DNA of 64,000 nt, taken from assembly GCF_034048115.1 (NCBI RefSeq), contig NZ_CP139145.1:3348001-3412000 (forward strand). Reading direction: 5' to 3'. The stretch comes from Pseudarthrobacter sp. IC2-21 (GTDB lineage: Bacteria; Actinomycetota; Actinomycetes; Actinomycetales; Micrococcaceae). The notes beneath the pieces are model-generated. The model saw nothing but the letters and a program-made list of their open reading frames with translations, searched no databases and was not told the origin of the DNA. A program made the position numbers and the translations under genes. The first letter of the stretch is position 1; every line of letters begins with the position of its first letter. Below are positions 46,535-55,603 of the stretch, in pieces.

Positions 46535-47161
46535 ATGACCTCGAAATTCCGAACCATCTCAATCGCCGCCGCCCTGGCAGCGTCCCTGGGCCTGGCCGGC
46601 TGCGCAACCACGTCCATGCCCGCCGGGACTGCCATGTCCGGCATGCACGGCAGCTCAGGTCCCATGTCCGGCATGATGCCCGACGCCGACGACGACCACA
46701 ACCAGGCGGACATCATGTTCGCCCAAATGATGATCCCGCACCATGCCCAGGCGGTGGAGATGAGCGACATCATCCTCGCCAAGCAGGGCATCCCGGCCGA
46801 CGTCGCCGCCCTCGCCACCAAGATCAAGGCGGCGCAGGCGCCGGAAATCAAGACCATGCAAGGCTGGCTGGAGGCCTGGAACCAGCCCACCGGAATGATG
46901 AACGGCACCAACGCACCCGGCCACGCGATGGGAGGCATGGTGGACGCCGCCGGGATTGACAGGCTGAAGTCAGCCCAAGGGACCGACGCCGTCCGGCAGT
47001 TCCTCGAGGAGATGATCGGCCACCACGAAGGCGCCATCGACATGGCCAACCAGGAGATCCGCGCCGGCAAGTACCCCGCCACCATCCAGCTGTGCCGGGA
47101 CATCGTGGCCTCCCAGTCAGCCGAAATCAAGGAGATGAAGGCGTTGCTCGCCAAACTCTAG
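46535..47161 (+). CDS. DUF305-family lipoprotein
   Basis: A 208-residue lipoprotein (lipobox LAGC). Two paired family motifs are seen: FAQMMIPHHAQAVEMSDIIL and EMIGHHEGAIDMANQEI, whose His and Met residues could bind copper or silver. Common beside copper-resistance genes. GAAGGA precedes ATG 46535. It sits downstream of the copB pair, likely in the same copper-response group. Confidence 0.93.
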   Translation: MTSKFRTISIAAALAASLGLAGCATTSMPAGTAMSGMHGSSGPMSGMMPDADDDHNQADIMFAQMMIPHHAQAVEMSDIILAKQGIPADVAALATKIKAAQAPEIKTMQGWLEAWNQPTGMMNGTNAPGHAMGGMVDAAGIDRLKSAQGTDAVRQFLEEMIGHHEGAIDMANQEIRAGKYPATIQLCRDIVASQSAEIKEMKALLAKL

Positions 47162-47172
47162 CCAGCAGCCCC

Positions 47173-47202
47173 GGGGCGCCGGCCAGTCCACGCCGGCGCC
47201 CC
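47173..47202 (+). terminator. Hairpin after the DUF305 gene
   Basis: GGGGCGCCGGC and GCCGGCGCCCC form a perfect 11-bp stem with an 8-base loop, 12 bp after the stop codon and before the frameshifted BNR gene. No U-tract. Confidence 0.6.
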
Positions 47203-47240
47203 ACCGTTACCCCTTGCCGTTCCACCATCTGGAGTTTCCC

Positions 47241-48118
47241 GTGCCCCTGCATGCCTTCACCCGCCCCCGCTACGTCTCAACGGCCGCTGCCGCCGCCGTC
47301 CTCGCCGTCACCGCCTGCGCACCCTCTTCGCCGGGAAGTTCGGCCATCCCTGCTCCGGCCACCTCCGCGCCGGGGCTGCCCGGCAGCCACGTCCACGGCC
47401 TGAGCGTGAACCGTGAGACGGACCAGATTCTCCTGGCCACCCACGGGGGCCTCTTCGATGTCACCATCCAGCCGGCCACCAAAATCGGCGGCACCAACGA
47501 CCTCATGGGCTTTTCCGCCGGCGCAAAGCCGGGCGTCCTGTTCGCCTCCGGCCACCCCGGGCCAGGTTCAGACCTGCCCAACCCTCTCGGCCTGATCAAA
47601 TCCACCGACGGCGGCAAGTCCTGGGAGCCCCTGTCGCGCCAGGGCGAATCGGACTTCCACGCGCTGACCGCGGCCAAGTCCGGGCTCGTGGCCTTCGACG
47701 GCACCCTGCGCACCAGCCCTGACGGGAAGAGCTGGTCCGTGCAGTCCGCCGGGTTCGCTCCTGCAGCGCTGGCCGCGGACCCCACCAGTGACACGGTCCT
47801 CGCGACCACGCAGGATGGGTTGCAGCGCTCCACCGACGGCGGCAGGACCTGGGCCCTGGTCCCGGCCGCCCCATCATCCAGTACGTCACGTTCGCCAGCC
47901 CCGCCACGGCAATCGGCGTGGAACCGGGCGGCGCCGTCCACTCTTCAGCCGACGGCGGGGCCACCTGGTCAGCGAAGGGACGGATTGACGGGCAAGTCCA
48001 GGCGATAGCGGCCGTGGAGGGTCCGGAGGCCGACACCCGGGTATGGGCCGCCACATCCAACGGAGTGGTGCTCTCCACCGATGGCGGCGCCACATTCGGG
48101 CCCCGGGCAGCCGACTAA
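47241..48118 (+). pseudogene. BNR/sortilin-type beta-propeller lipoprotein, split by a one-base frameshift
   Basis: A lipoprotein (lipobox VTAC) built of BNR-type repeats (STDGGKSWEPL, SPDGKSWSV, STDGGRTWALV, then SADGGATWSAKG, STDGGATFG). After TWALVPAA (near 47870) the reading frame is lost: the first frame runs to a stop at 48008, and the matching continuation is in the next frame (PIIQYVTFASP...to 48118). One base missing at the CCCC run at 47869-47872 would explain it. It could be a true mutation or a sequencing error; otherwise it resembles the F510_1955-type family seen next to copper genes. Confidence 0.75.
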
Positions 48119-48233
48119 ACCGGCCAGGGACTGGCGTTGGGGAGGGGCGCCGGGCATCGCGGGGCCACACGTGTTAAGTTGAAAGATGCCCGGCCGTACC
48201 CGGTCCGGTGCCCCGGCTGGAAAGAGAAGTTCC

Positions 48234-48887
48234 GTGGAATCCCCCGCACCTGCCCCCACCCCCGACGCTGCACCGGTGAAAATCCTGACCGTCTGCACGG
48301 GAAACATCTGCCGTTCCCCGGTGGCCGAACGGCTGCTGCAGGCAGGGTTGGACCAGGTGTTTCCGGGCGGATTTGAGGTGTCCAGCGCGGGGACCCGGGC
48401 CATGGTGGGCGATCCCATGCAGCCCCTCTCGGGGGACATCGTCCGCACGTTCGGCGGGAACCCGGAGGGGTTTGTGTCCCGCCAGCTGACCGGCAAGATC
48501 CTGCGCAGCGTGGACCTGGTGCTCACCATGACTTCCGGCCACCGCGGCGAGGTGCTGCAGCTGGACGCGTCCCTGCTCAAGCGCACCTTCACCATCCGCG
48601 AGTTCGCGCGGATGCTCGATGTCCTGGACGGCCGCGCCGGCGGCCAGCCGGTGTCCGTGGAAACGGCCGACGGCGGCGATCCCCTCAGTGCCAACGCCGC
48701 CTTCTGGCGTGGGCTGCCCGCCCGGGCCGCGTCCGTGCGGCACCTGTCCCTCCCGGCGGATTCCGCGGAGAACGACATCATCGACCCCTACCGCCGCGGC
48801 CCCGAGGTCTACCGCCAGATGGAAGACGAACTCGCGCCGGCGATCATCTCTGTGCTGCGCCACGCCCGGCTGAACGTGCCCGCTTAA
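48234..48887 (+). CDS. Low-molecular-weight protein-tyrosine phosphatase
   Basis: A 217-residue protein, longer than the usual 150, with active-site VCTGNICRSPVAERLL (CX5R) near the N-terminus and a C-terminal DPYRRG carrying the catalytic Asp. The middle region is extended (LLKRTFTIREFARMLDVLDG). Such enzymes remove phosphate from bacterial tyrosine kinases. Start uncertain: GTG 48234 (GAGAAG upstream) preferred; ATG 48186 is also in frame. The LCP gene follows after 130 bp, hinting at cell-wall glycopolymer control. Confidence 0.88.
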   Translation: MESPAPAPTPDAAPVKILTVCTGNICRSPVAERLLQAGLDQVFPGGFEVSSAGTRAMVGDPMQPLSGDIVRTFGGNPEGFVSRQLTGKILRSVDLVLTMTSGHRGEVLQLDASLLKRTFTIREFARMLDVLDGRAGGQPVSVETADGGDPLSANAAFWRGLPARAASVRHLSLPADSAENDIIDPYRRGPEVYRQMEDELAPAIISVLRHARLNVPA

Positions 48888-49018
48888 CCCGGCTGCCGCC
48901 GTCGTGCGTCCGAAACCCGCCGCACGTGCAGAGCCCGCACCCCGTTCAAATCAGGCGTTGGGAAAAAGACAACCCGCAGGCTATGGCGGGAACCGGCCCC
49001 GGGGGCGGACACTAAGTC

Positions 49019-50116
49019 ATGGTGAGTACCCCCGGCGGTCCTGATCGAATTGGCCCGGGCGCTGATGGCAACGAAGCCGCCGCCCTCAGGGAGTTGCGGC
49101 TCCGCCGCATCGTCGCGGCCGTCCTGTCGGTTGTGCTGGTGGTCCTGGTGGCTGTATCCGCCCTTGTCTTCAACCGGCCGCCCGCGCAGATTGCCGGCGC
49201 GCCCAAACCTACCGAGACCGCTACACCCACCCCGTCCGGGACGCCCTCAACAACGGCGCCCACCCCCACGCCCGAACCCATCGCCGAGCTCAGGGCAGTG
49301 CCCATGAACATCCTGCTGATCGGCAGCGACAGCCGCGGCAATGCCCGGGAACAGGCGGCCATCACGCAGACCACAGGCGCGTACCAGGACCAGCGGGCCG
49401 ACAGCATCATGCTGGTCCACGTCCCGGCGGACCGCCGGAGCGTGCACGTGGTCTCCATCATGCGGGACCTGTACGTGACCATCCCCGGCTACGGCGCCTC
49501 CAAGATCAACGACAGCCTGCTGGTGGGCGGCATCCCCCTGGTGGCCAAAACGGTGGAGAACCTGATGGCCACCCGCATCGACCACACCATCATGCTGGAC
49601 TTCAACGGGTTCAGGTCACTCACGGACGAACTCGGCGGCATCGACGTGGACGTGGCCCTGCCGTTCCAGTCCACACACGAAACCCAGCACGTTTTTACCA
49701 AGGGCATCAACCACCTCGACGGCCAGGCGGCGCTGGAGTTCGTCCGGGAACGCTATGCCTTCGGTGACGGCGACTACCAGCGGGTCCGCAACCAGCAGAC
49801 CTTCCTCCGCGCCGTCCTCGCCCGCCTGACCAGCAACGGCGTGCTCCGCGACGTCACGGCCCTGCGTGCCCTGGTGAACTTCGCCGGCAACTACCTCACA
49901 GTGGACCAGGGCTTCGACCCGGTGGGCGTGGCCGTCCTGGCCTATGCGATGCGCGGGATCAACCCCGACAGCTACGTGTCCCTCACGCTGCCGACCGCCG
50001 GCCCGGGCACCGCTGCCGGCGGGGCCTCGGTGATTCTCCCCGACTACGACGGCATCGCCCAGGTGGCCGCCGCCATGCGCGAAGGGCGCCTGCCGGAGTA
50101 TATATCGGCCCACTGA
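49019..50116 (+). CDS. LytR-CpsA-Psr (LCP) family glycopolymer ligase
   Basis: A 365-residue protein with one N-terminal membrane helix (about 29-51), a Pro/Thr-rich linker and an extracytoplasmic LCP domain. Family residues are in NILLIGSDSRG, DSIMLVHVP, VVSIMRDLYVTIPG and KINDSL, and the Arg-containing RERYAFGDGDYQRVRNQQ. LCP enzymes attach teichoic acids, capsule or arabinogalactan to peptidoglycan. Probably works with the phosphatase upstream or with the polysaccharide locus at the left end; this is inference. Confidence 0.92.
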   Translation: MVSTPGGPDRIGPGADGNEAAALRELRLRRIVAAVLSVVLVVLVAVSALVFNRPPAQIAGAPKPTETATPTPSGTPSTTAPTPTPEPIAELRAVPMNILLIGSDSRGNAREQAAITQTTGAYQDQRADSIMLVHVPADRRSVHVVSIMRDLYVTIPGYGASKINDSLLVGGIPLVAKTVENLMATRIDHTIMLDFNGFRSLTDELGGIDVDVALPFQSTHETQHVFTKGINHLDGQAALEFVRERYAFGDGDYQRVRNQQTFLRAVLARLTSNGVLRDVTALRALVNFAGNYLTVDQGFDPVGVAVLAYAMRGINPDSYVSLTLPTAGPGTAAGGASVILPDYDGIAQVAAAMREGRLPEYISAH

Positions 50117-50258
50117 TGCGGGTTGCCCGGACGCCGGCCAGCAGCGGGAGCCGGCCAGCCGCCGGAGCCGCCCGGCCGAGGGAGCTGTTCAGGTGCGGCA
50201 CATTCGGCGTTTACCTGCGGGTAGGGGTGCGTGTGCCCGCAGCATGAAGGGTGGAGGC

Positions 50259-51938
50259 ATGACTGAACTTTCACGCCGCACCATCGTCAAGGGATCCGTC
50301 CTCGCCGCAGCACTGGCGGCAGCACCCGCCACCGCCCGGGCCGCCGCACCCGCCAGCCCTACGCCGTCGGGCATTCCGCTGGTCCGCAACCGGCTCACGC
50401 TCCCCAGCGGGATCGCCACCGGCGATGTCACCGCCGATTCCGCTGTCCTCTGGTCGCGCGCCTCGGGTCCCGGCCGGATGCTGGCCACCCTCCGGGCCGT
50501 GGACGACGGCGGCGCCACAGTGGGCGGGCGGGGCGCCTTTGAGCGGACCGTCCGTGGCCCCCGCGCCACCCAGGCTTCCGACTTCACTGCCAAGATCCAC
50601 GCAGGCCGCCTGCCCGCCAACACCCGGTTCGCCCTCGACATCAGCTTCGAGGACGAGGATGGCGCCGCGGGCGAGACCATCAGCGGCACCTTCCGCACGG
50701 CACCGGACGCCGGGACCTTCAAGAGCGGCACCAACGGCAACGGAGGCTCCCAGGCCGGCGGTTCGGCGTCGTCCGTTCAGAGTTTTGTCTGGACCGGCGA
50801 TACCGCCGGCCAGGGCTGGGGCATCAACGAGGAAGTCGGCGGGATGCGCGGCTACCGGGCCATGCACAACACCCGCCCTGACTTCTTCATCCACTCCGGC
50901 GACACCATCTACGCCGACGGGCCGATCGCTGAAACGGTCGTGGAGCCGGACGGCCAGATCTGGCGGAACCTGGTCACGGAGGAAGTGTCCAAGGTGGCCG
51001 AAACCCTTACCGAATTCCGCGGCCGGCACCGTTACAACTCGCTGGACGCCAACATGCGGGCCATGTTCGCGGACGTCCCGGTGATCGCCCAGTGGGATGA
51101 CCACGAGACCCACAACAACTGGTACCCGGGCCAGATCATCGACGACGCCCGCTACACCGTCCGCGACGTCAACACCCTCGCCGCCCGCGGCCGGCAGGCG
51201 TGGCAGGAGAACATGCCCATCGCGGACAGTTCGGCGCTGTGGCGGCCGGGCTCGTTCGACGACGACGGGCAGTACCAGCCGGCGCGCATCTACCGGAAGA
51301 TCACCCGCGGCCCGCAGCTGGACATCTTCTGCCTGGACATGCGCACGTTCAAGTCCCCCAACACGGACGGGAAAGAAGCGTACGCCACCTCGATCCTGGG
51401 CCAGGAGCAGGTGGACTGGCTGATCCGCGAAGTGTCGAAGTCCAAGGCGACCTGGAAGGTCATCGCGGCCGATCTGCCGCTGGGCATCGTGGTCCCGGAC
51501 GGCCCGGTCAACGAGGAGAGCGTGTCCAACCGTGATCCGGGCGCGCCGCTGGGCCGTGAGCTGGAGATCGCCGGCGTGCTCAGCGCGTTCAAGCGGAACC
51601 GGGTGAAGAACGTGGTGTGGCTGACCGCCGACGTGCACTACTGCGCAGCCCACCACTACTCCCCCGAACGGGCTGCCTTCACCGACTTCGACCCGTTCTG
51701 GGAGTTCGTGGCCGGTCCCATCGCCGCCGGCTCGTTTGGTCCCAACGCCATGGACGCCACGTTCGGGCCGGAAGTGGTGTTCGCCAAGGCCGGCCGGACA
51801 GTGAATCAGTCCCCGCGCGACGGCGAAAGCCAGTTCTTCGGGCACGTCCAGCTCGGCGAGGACAACACGTTCACGGCCAGCCTCCGCGACGCCAACGGCG
51901 CCACGGTGTTTTCCAAGGTGCTGACGCCGGAGCGGTAG
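50259..51938 (+). CDS. phoD: PhoD-family alkaline phosphatase
   Basis: A 559-residue Tat-exported phosphodiesterase/phosphatase. The Tat signal is LSRRTIVKGSVLAAALAAA. The PhoD core has WTGDTAGQGWGINEE, FFIHSGDTIYADGP, WDDHETHNNWY and the C-terminal WLTADVHYCAAHHY, which hold calcium and iron ligands. ATG 50259 has AAGG and GGAGG close upstream. No PhoP box is clear. Releases phosphate from organic esters outside the cell. It stands alone. Confidence 0.95.
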   Translation: MTELSRRTIVKGSVLAAALAAAPATARAAAPASPTPSGIPLVRNRLTLPSGIATGDVTADSAVLWSRASGPGRMLATLRAVDDGGATVGGRGAFERTVRGPRATQASDFTAKIHAGRLPANTRFALDISFEDEDGAAGETISGTFRTAPDAGTFKSGTNGNGGSQAGGSASSVQSFVWTGDTAGQGWGINEEVGGMRGYRAMHNTRPDFFIHSGDTIYADGPIAETVVEPDGQIWRNLVTEEVSKVAETLTEFRGRHRYNSLDANMRAMFADVPVIAQWDDHETHNNWYPGQIIDDARYTVRDVNTLAARGRQAWQENMPIADSSALWRPGSFDDDGQYQPARIYRKITRGPQLDIFCLDMRTFKSPNTDGKEAYATSILGQEQVDWLIREVSKSKATWKVIAADLPLGIVVPDGPVNEESVSNRDPGAPLGRELEIAGVLSAFKRNRVKNVVWLTADVHYCAAHHYSPERAAFTDFDPFWEFVAGPIAAGSFGPNAMDATFGPEVVFAKAGRTVNQSPRDGESQFFGHVQLGEDNTFTASLRDANGATVFSKVLTPER

Positions 51939-51967
51939 CCCGTTGTTACGCGGACATGGACGGAGAG

Positions 51968-51992
51968 GGCCCCCGGCTCGAAGCCGGGGGCC
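51968..51992. terminator. Hairpin between phoD and the small Pro-rich gene
   Basis: GGCCCCCGGCT pairs perfectly with AGCCGGGGGCC around CGA. It follows phoD by 29 bp and could terminate either strand. Confidence 0.65.
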
Positions 51993-51999
51993 ATCTGTG

Positions 52000-52197
52000 T
52001 CAGCTCCGGGTGGGGTCCGGGTGCAGGGGCGTGGGCCCCGGATCCGGGATGGGCAGCGGCCCGGGCGGTTCAGGCGTCGGGACCGGGCTGGGCCTAGCGG
52101 GCCCCGGGTGGCCTGGTTGGGTGGGGTCCGGAGTAAACGGGTCGGGTCCGGGCTCCGGCGGAAACGGCTCGGGTTCGTGCACTGGCGGGATGGTCAT
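52000..52197 (-). CDS. Small proline-rich protein
   Basis: A 65-residue frame rich in Pro, Glu and Asp (PPVHEPEPFPPEPGPD, then PLPIPDPGPTPLHPD) with a strong GAGGGGAAG ribosome site before ATG 52197. Composition is low-complexity and the opposite strand is also open, so expression is uncertain, but the ribosome site argues for a real gene. Unknown function. Confidence 0.45.
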   Translation of the reverse strand: MTIPPVHEPEPFPPEPGPDPFTPDPTQPGHPGPARPSPVPTPEPPGPLPIPDPGPTPLHPDPTRS

Positions 52198-52522
52198 TAA
52201 GCTTCCCCTCTCACGCTGGGCGGATGCGCCTTTGCGTGATCAGGATACGCCCGCCCTCTGTCCCCCGTCCCCCCGTCCCGCCCCGTCTCGCCCCTGCCCC
52301 GTCCCGCCCCGCCCCGCCCCGCCCCCGGGACGGCCCGCCCCCGGGACGCTCTCTCACTTAATGTGGCAAATTCCCCAACGCTCTCTCAGTGCCCGACGCC
52401 GGCGCACCGGTAAGTGATAGAGCGTCCCTTAAAAACCCACATTAAGTGAGAGAGCGTTGGGGCAGGAGGGCGCGGTGAGTGCGGCGCGGTGCGGGGATGC
52501 GGCGGTGCCGTACCCGCAGAAC
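52198..52522. other. Gene-free region: C-rich tract and 32-bp repeats
   Basis: 52258-52345 is almost pure C/G with repeated CCCCGCCCC. It is followed by locus C of the 32-bp repeat, then by the end of the next minus-strand gene. No gene is supported. Confidence 0.7.
52346..52457. repeat. 32-bp repeat, locus C (two inverted pairs head to head)
   Basis: Two cores on the minus strand (52346-52358, 52378-52390) face two on the plus strand (52413-52425, 52445-52457), each pair 32 bp apart. The centre is a 22-bp GC-rich spacer. The whole can fold as one large hairpin. Confidence 0.9.
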
Positions 52523-52936
52523 CTATGCGGGGCGGCGGAGGCGGTGCGGTTGGTAGGCCGATGCCCGGTCCAGCTCGTCGTCGTCGTGCATTACGGGGAC
52601 GGCGAAGGTCACCACGAGGCGGGGCTCGGCGGCGTCGGTGGACCGGATGGTCAGGCTCCTGGTGCCGGGCGGCACGGACGGCGTGAACACCTGCAGGTTC
52701 CGCGAGCCCAGGCTGGCGGAGTCCCGGAGGGTGTATTCGGTGCCCCAGTGATCCTCGATGGCGATCTCGGGGACTGCTTTGTCGGCCGAGGATTCAACAT
52801 GGAGGTTCACCACCAGGCAGGTGCTCCAGACCTCCACCGAGAGCACGGTGAAGTCTGCGGGCCCGGTCAGGTGCAGCCCAAAAGTGGGCGGCAACAGCAT
52901 TTTGCGGAGAGTGCCTCTCGGTATCAGGTTTCTCAT
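52523..52936 (-). CDS. Hypothetical protein with beta-rich fold
   Basis: A 137-residue protein of unknown family. After a basic N-terminus (MRNLIPRGTLRKML) it reads as alternating beta strands (FTVLSVEVWSTCLVVNLHVE, GTRSLTIRST, RLVVTFAVP), possibly one immunoglobulin-like domain, and ends in a charged tail (HDDDELDRASAYQPH). No signal peptide. ATG 52936 is preceded by GGGG. No conserved partners are visible next to it. Confidence 0.65.
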   Translation of the reverse strand: MRNLIPRGTLRKMLLPPTFGLHLTGPADFTVLSVEVWSTCLVVNLHVESSADKAVPEIAIEDHWGTEYTLRDSASLGSRNLQVFTPSVPPGTRSLTIRSTDAAEPRLVVTFAVPVMHDDDELDRASAYQPHRLRRPA

Positions 52937-53097
52937 GATCGACCCCAATTTACGAAGTGTGCTTACAATTACCGCGCGGTAATGACGCCCTGTCAAGGTC
53001 CGGTGGATGACTCTGTGGCAAGCCACATTCAGCGTTATCCGGGCACGAAACTGGGTACGCCCCCAGTAGTGGTTTGCACCGGCAGAAACCCACGGCG

Positions 53098-53889
53098 ATG
53101 AGGTGGTTGGTCTTGGAAAACAGCGGCTTGACGCAGGCGGTGCGGGAGGCCGGAGCCGTGGAGCTCCTCCTGGTCCGGCATGGCGAAAGTGAAGGCAACC
53201 TGGCAGCTACCGAGGCCAGCCAGGCCGGTGCCGACGTGATCAATGTGCCGGCCCGCGACCCCGACGTGACCCTTTCCTCCACAGGGCAGGAGCAGTCGCT
53301 CGCATTGGGGCGGGCCTTGGCTACGATCGCGGAGGATCTCCGGCCCGACGCCGTGGTGTCCTCCCCTTACATGCGGGCGTTTCAGACGGCGGAGGTTGCC
53401 GTGGAGACCGCCGGCTGGCCCGTCAAAGTCCGCACCGACGAGCGGCTCCGCGACCGTGAACTCGGCATCCTGGACATGCTCACCCGGCAGGGCGTGGAAC
53501 GGCGGCTCCCGGAAGAGGCCGAGCGCCGTCGGTGGCTGGGCAAGTTCTACTACCGTCCGCCCGGCGGCGAGTCCTGGGCGGATGTTGTGCTGCGGCTGCG
53601 CTCCGTCCTGGGCGAACTCAACAGTCTGGGCAGCGGGCAACGGGTGATGCTCGTGTGCCACGACGCCCTGATTCTTCTGGTGCGGTATGTCCTGGAGGGG
53701 ATGACCGAGGCCGAACTCCTGGACCTGGCCGCCAGCACCTCGGTCCTGAACGCGTCCATCACCCGGTACGTCCGGCCCGAGGGGAATGGTCCATGGACGC
53801 TGGAAAGCTTCAATGTGGCGGACCACCTCACCGCGCAGGGCGTCGAGGTCACCGAACACGCCGGGGATGCCGATGTCCGCCCCCGGTAG
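53098..53889 (+). CDS. Histidine phosphatase family protein (second copy)
   Basis: A 263-residue phosphoglycerate-mutase-like protein: LLLVRHGESEGN near the N-terminus, RDRELGILDMLTRQG in the middle and the second catalytic His in VMLVCHDALILLV. It is longer than the copy at 39134. The start is uncertain (ATG 53098 lacks a good ribosome site; nearby GTG/TTG codons exist). Its 3' end overlaps the dehydratase gene, so they are probably co-translated. Confidence 0.88.
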   Translation: MRWLVLENSGLTQAVREAGAVELLLVRHGESEGNLAATEASQAGADVINVPARDPDVTLSSTGQEQSLALGRALATIAEDLRPDAVVSSPYMRAFQTAEVAVETAGWPVKVRTDERLRDRELGILDMLTRQGVERRLPEEAERRRWLGKFYYRPPGGESWADVVLRLRSVLGELNSLGSGQRVMLVCHDALILLVRYVLEGMTEAELLDLAASTSVLNASITRYVRPEGNGPWTLESFNVADHLTAQGVEVTEHAGDADVRPR

Positions 53890-54808
53890 CTCGGCCGGGG
53901 CGATCCCGGTAACACCATCGCTGCTGCGCGGCTGGCCGTTGCCGTCGGCCGGGGAGGACAAGTACTCCCGCGGCGCCGTGACGGTGATCGGCGGCGCCAG
54001 GGCCACGCCGGGCGCCGTCCTGCTGGCCGGCATCGCGGCGCTCCGGGCCGGGACCGGGAGGCTCACGCTGGCCGTCGCCGAGTCGGTGGCCGCACAGCTG
54101 GCTGTCAGCTTCCCGGAGGCCGGCGTCATCGGCCTGCCGGAAACCCGGGACGGCTCCGTGCGGGGCTCCGGGCTGGACCCCATTTACGCGGATCTTGAGA
54201 GTGCCGACGCTGTTCTGATTGGGCCGGGCCTGGATGACGCGGACCGCACGGAGGAGCTGCTCAGGACCCTGCTGAAAAGGGATGCCGACGGCGGCAGCAC
54301 CGGCGCGGGTTCCGGCACCGGCGGTGCCACCATCGTTCTGGACGCATTCGCGCTGGGCTGCCTGCCCAGGTTGACGGAGGATCTGCAGCCCTGGCACGGG
54401 CGGCTGATCCTCACCCCGAACCCGAGGGAGGCGGGGATCCTGCTGGGCCGGGAGATGGACCGGCCCGAATCTGCCGTGCGCGAGATTGCCCGGCAGTACC
54501 AGGCGGTGGTCAGCTGCCAGGGATTCATTGCCCGGCCACCCGACGGGCAGGCCCCGGACGATCCCGGGCTCTGGGAAATCACCACCGGCTACGGCGGCCT
54601 GGGCACGTCCGGAAGCGGGGACGTGCTGGCCGGGGCCATCGCCGGGCTCCGTGCACGCGGCGCCAGCGACGCCCAAGCGGCCTGCTGGGGAACCCACCTT
54701 CATGCGGCCGCCGCCGACAGGCTCGCGAGCAGGCTGGGACCGCTCGGCTTCCTTGCCCGCGAGCTGACGGATGAACTGCCGGCGCTCATGCTGGAGCTTG
54801 CCACCTGA
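53873..54808 (+). CDS. nnrD: ADP/ATP-dependent (S)-NAD(P)H-hydrate dehydratase
   Basis: A 311-residue YjeF C-terminal-type enzyme that repairs hydrated NAD(P)H. Motifs: KYSRGAVTVIGGARATPGA at the start, TPNPREAGILLG in the middle and GYGGLGTSGSGDVLAGAIAG near the end, holding the catalytic Asp. The epimerase domain found in bifunctional homologues is absent. ATG 53873 overlaps the upstream gene by 17 bp; an ATG at 53867 is possible. It converges with Hsp20. Confidence 0.92.
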   Translation: MSAPGSSAGAIPVTPSLLRGWPLPSAGEDKYSRGAVTVIGGARATPGAVLLAGIAALRAGTGRLTLAVAESVAAQLAVSFPEAGVIGLPETRDGSVRGSGLDPIYADLESADAVLIGPGLDDADRTEELLRTLLKRDADGGSTGAGSGTGGATIVLDAFALGCLPRLTEDLQPWHGRLILTPNPREAGILLGREMDRPESAVREIARQYQAVVSCQGFIARPPDGQAPDDPGLWEITTGYGGLGTSGSGDVLAGAIAGLRARGASDAQAACWGTHLHAAAADRLASRLGPLGFLARELTDELPALMLELAT

Positions 54809-54818
54809 CCTTGGCCAG

Positions 54819-55241
54819 CTACGAGGCAATCTGGTGCTGCGGCTCCTTCGTTTCGATCTCGATCTTCCGTGGCTTGGCCTTCTCGGCGACCGGTATCCGC
54901 AAGGTGAGCACACCGCCGTCGTAAGCTGCCTTCACCTGGTCAACGTCCAGGGTGTCACCGAGGATCAACTGACGGCTGAAAGTGCCGCGCGGGCGTTCGG
55001 AGGCGAGCATCTCCACGTCCTTCCCGGCAGGTTCGGGGCGCTGGGCCTTGACGGTCAGGACATTCCGTTCCACGTCGATGTCCACGGAGTCCAGACTGAC
55101 TCCGGGCAGGTCGAACGCCACGATAAATTCATGGTCATCCCGCCAGGCGTCCATGGGCATGGCAGCAGGGTGCGCACTGGTTCCGAGGACCTGGCGGGTC
55201 AGCCTGTCCAGTTCGCGGAAGGGATCGGTACGCATCAACAT
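54819..55241 (-). CDS. Hsp20/alpha-crystallin small heat-shock protein
   Basis: A 140-residue chaperone: N-terminal [17 protein letters not shown], alpha-crystallin domain ([49 protein letters not shown]) and C-terminal IxI-like KIEIETKEP. It keeps unfolding proteins soluble under stress. GGAGG is six bases before ATG 55241. No HspR inverted repeat is clear upstream. Confidence 0.95.
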   Translation of the reverse strand: MLMRTDPFRELDRLTRQVLGTSAHPAAMPMDAWRDDHEFIVAFDLPGVSLDSVDIDVERNVLTVKAQRPEPAGKDVEMLASERPRGTFSRQLILGDTLDVDQVKAAYDGGVLTLRIPVAEKAKPRKIEIETKEPQHQIAS

Positions 55242-55440
55242 GACTTTCCTCCTCGTCATAGGTGACTCACAAGTGAACCAGCCGATCTGTAGTGGCTGAT
55301 ATAGATTTTTTATAGCACCTAGACCTATTCGTGCGCAAGCCCGCACTGAGGGCCAACTGAGGAAGGAGTTGCTCTCCGGATGGTCAGCCGCTGACCGGCC
55401 TCATCGCACGGTAGCCGCGCACGGTAGCCGGACATGCGGA

Positions 55441-55465
55441 TGACCCCCGGCGAGGCCGGGGGTCA
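55441..55465. terminator. Hairpin downstream of a possible small ORF
   Basis: TGACCCCCGGC pairs with GCCGGGGGTCA around GAG. The stop codon of the minus-strand small frame lies inside the stem. Confidence 0.5.
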
Positions 55466-55603
55466 CCGTATCGGGAGGGTCACCCGCAACTGCCGATGCG
55501 CGATCTGGCGCTGTGGCGTGCCCAAACGGCGAATCGCCCTCAAGAGGCAGATGAAAAACCACGCGTTCGGATCCTCCCGGTAATGCCGTTTTAGCACCCG
55601 CAT
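55463..55603 (-). CDS. Possible 46-residue protein
   Basis: A short frame (MRVLKRHYREDPNAWFFICL and a basic tail) ending in the stem of the hairpin above. It has good length for a small protein but no clear ribosome site, and the frame continues upstream to 55726. Weakly supported; unknown function. Confidence 0.25.
   Translation of the reverse strand: MRVLKRHYREDPNAWFFICLLRAIRRLGTPQRQIAHRQLRVTLPIR

Noticed and set aside
50271..51845. 524-codon minus-strand frame opposite phoD
   Set aside because: PhoD motifs on the plus strand are clear; no ribosome site or family for the antisense frame.
52258..52345. Origin of replication or coding region in the C-rich tract
   Set aside because: Nearly pure C/G with simple repeats, no DnaA boxes and no supported frame.
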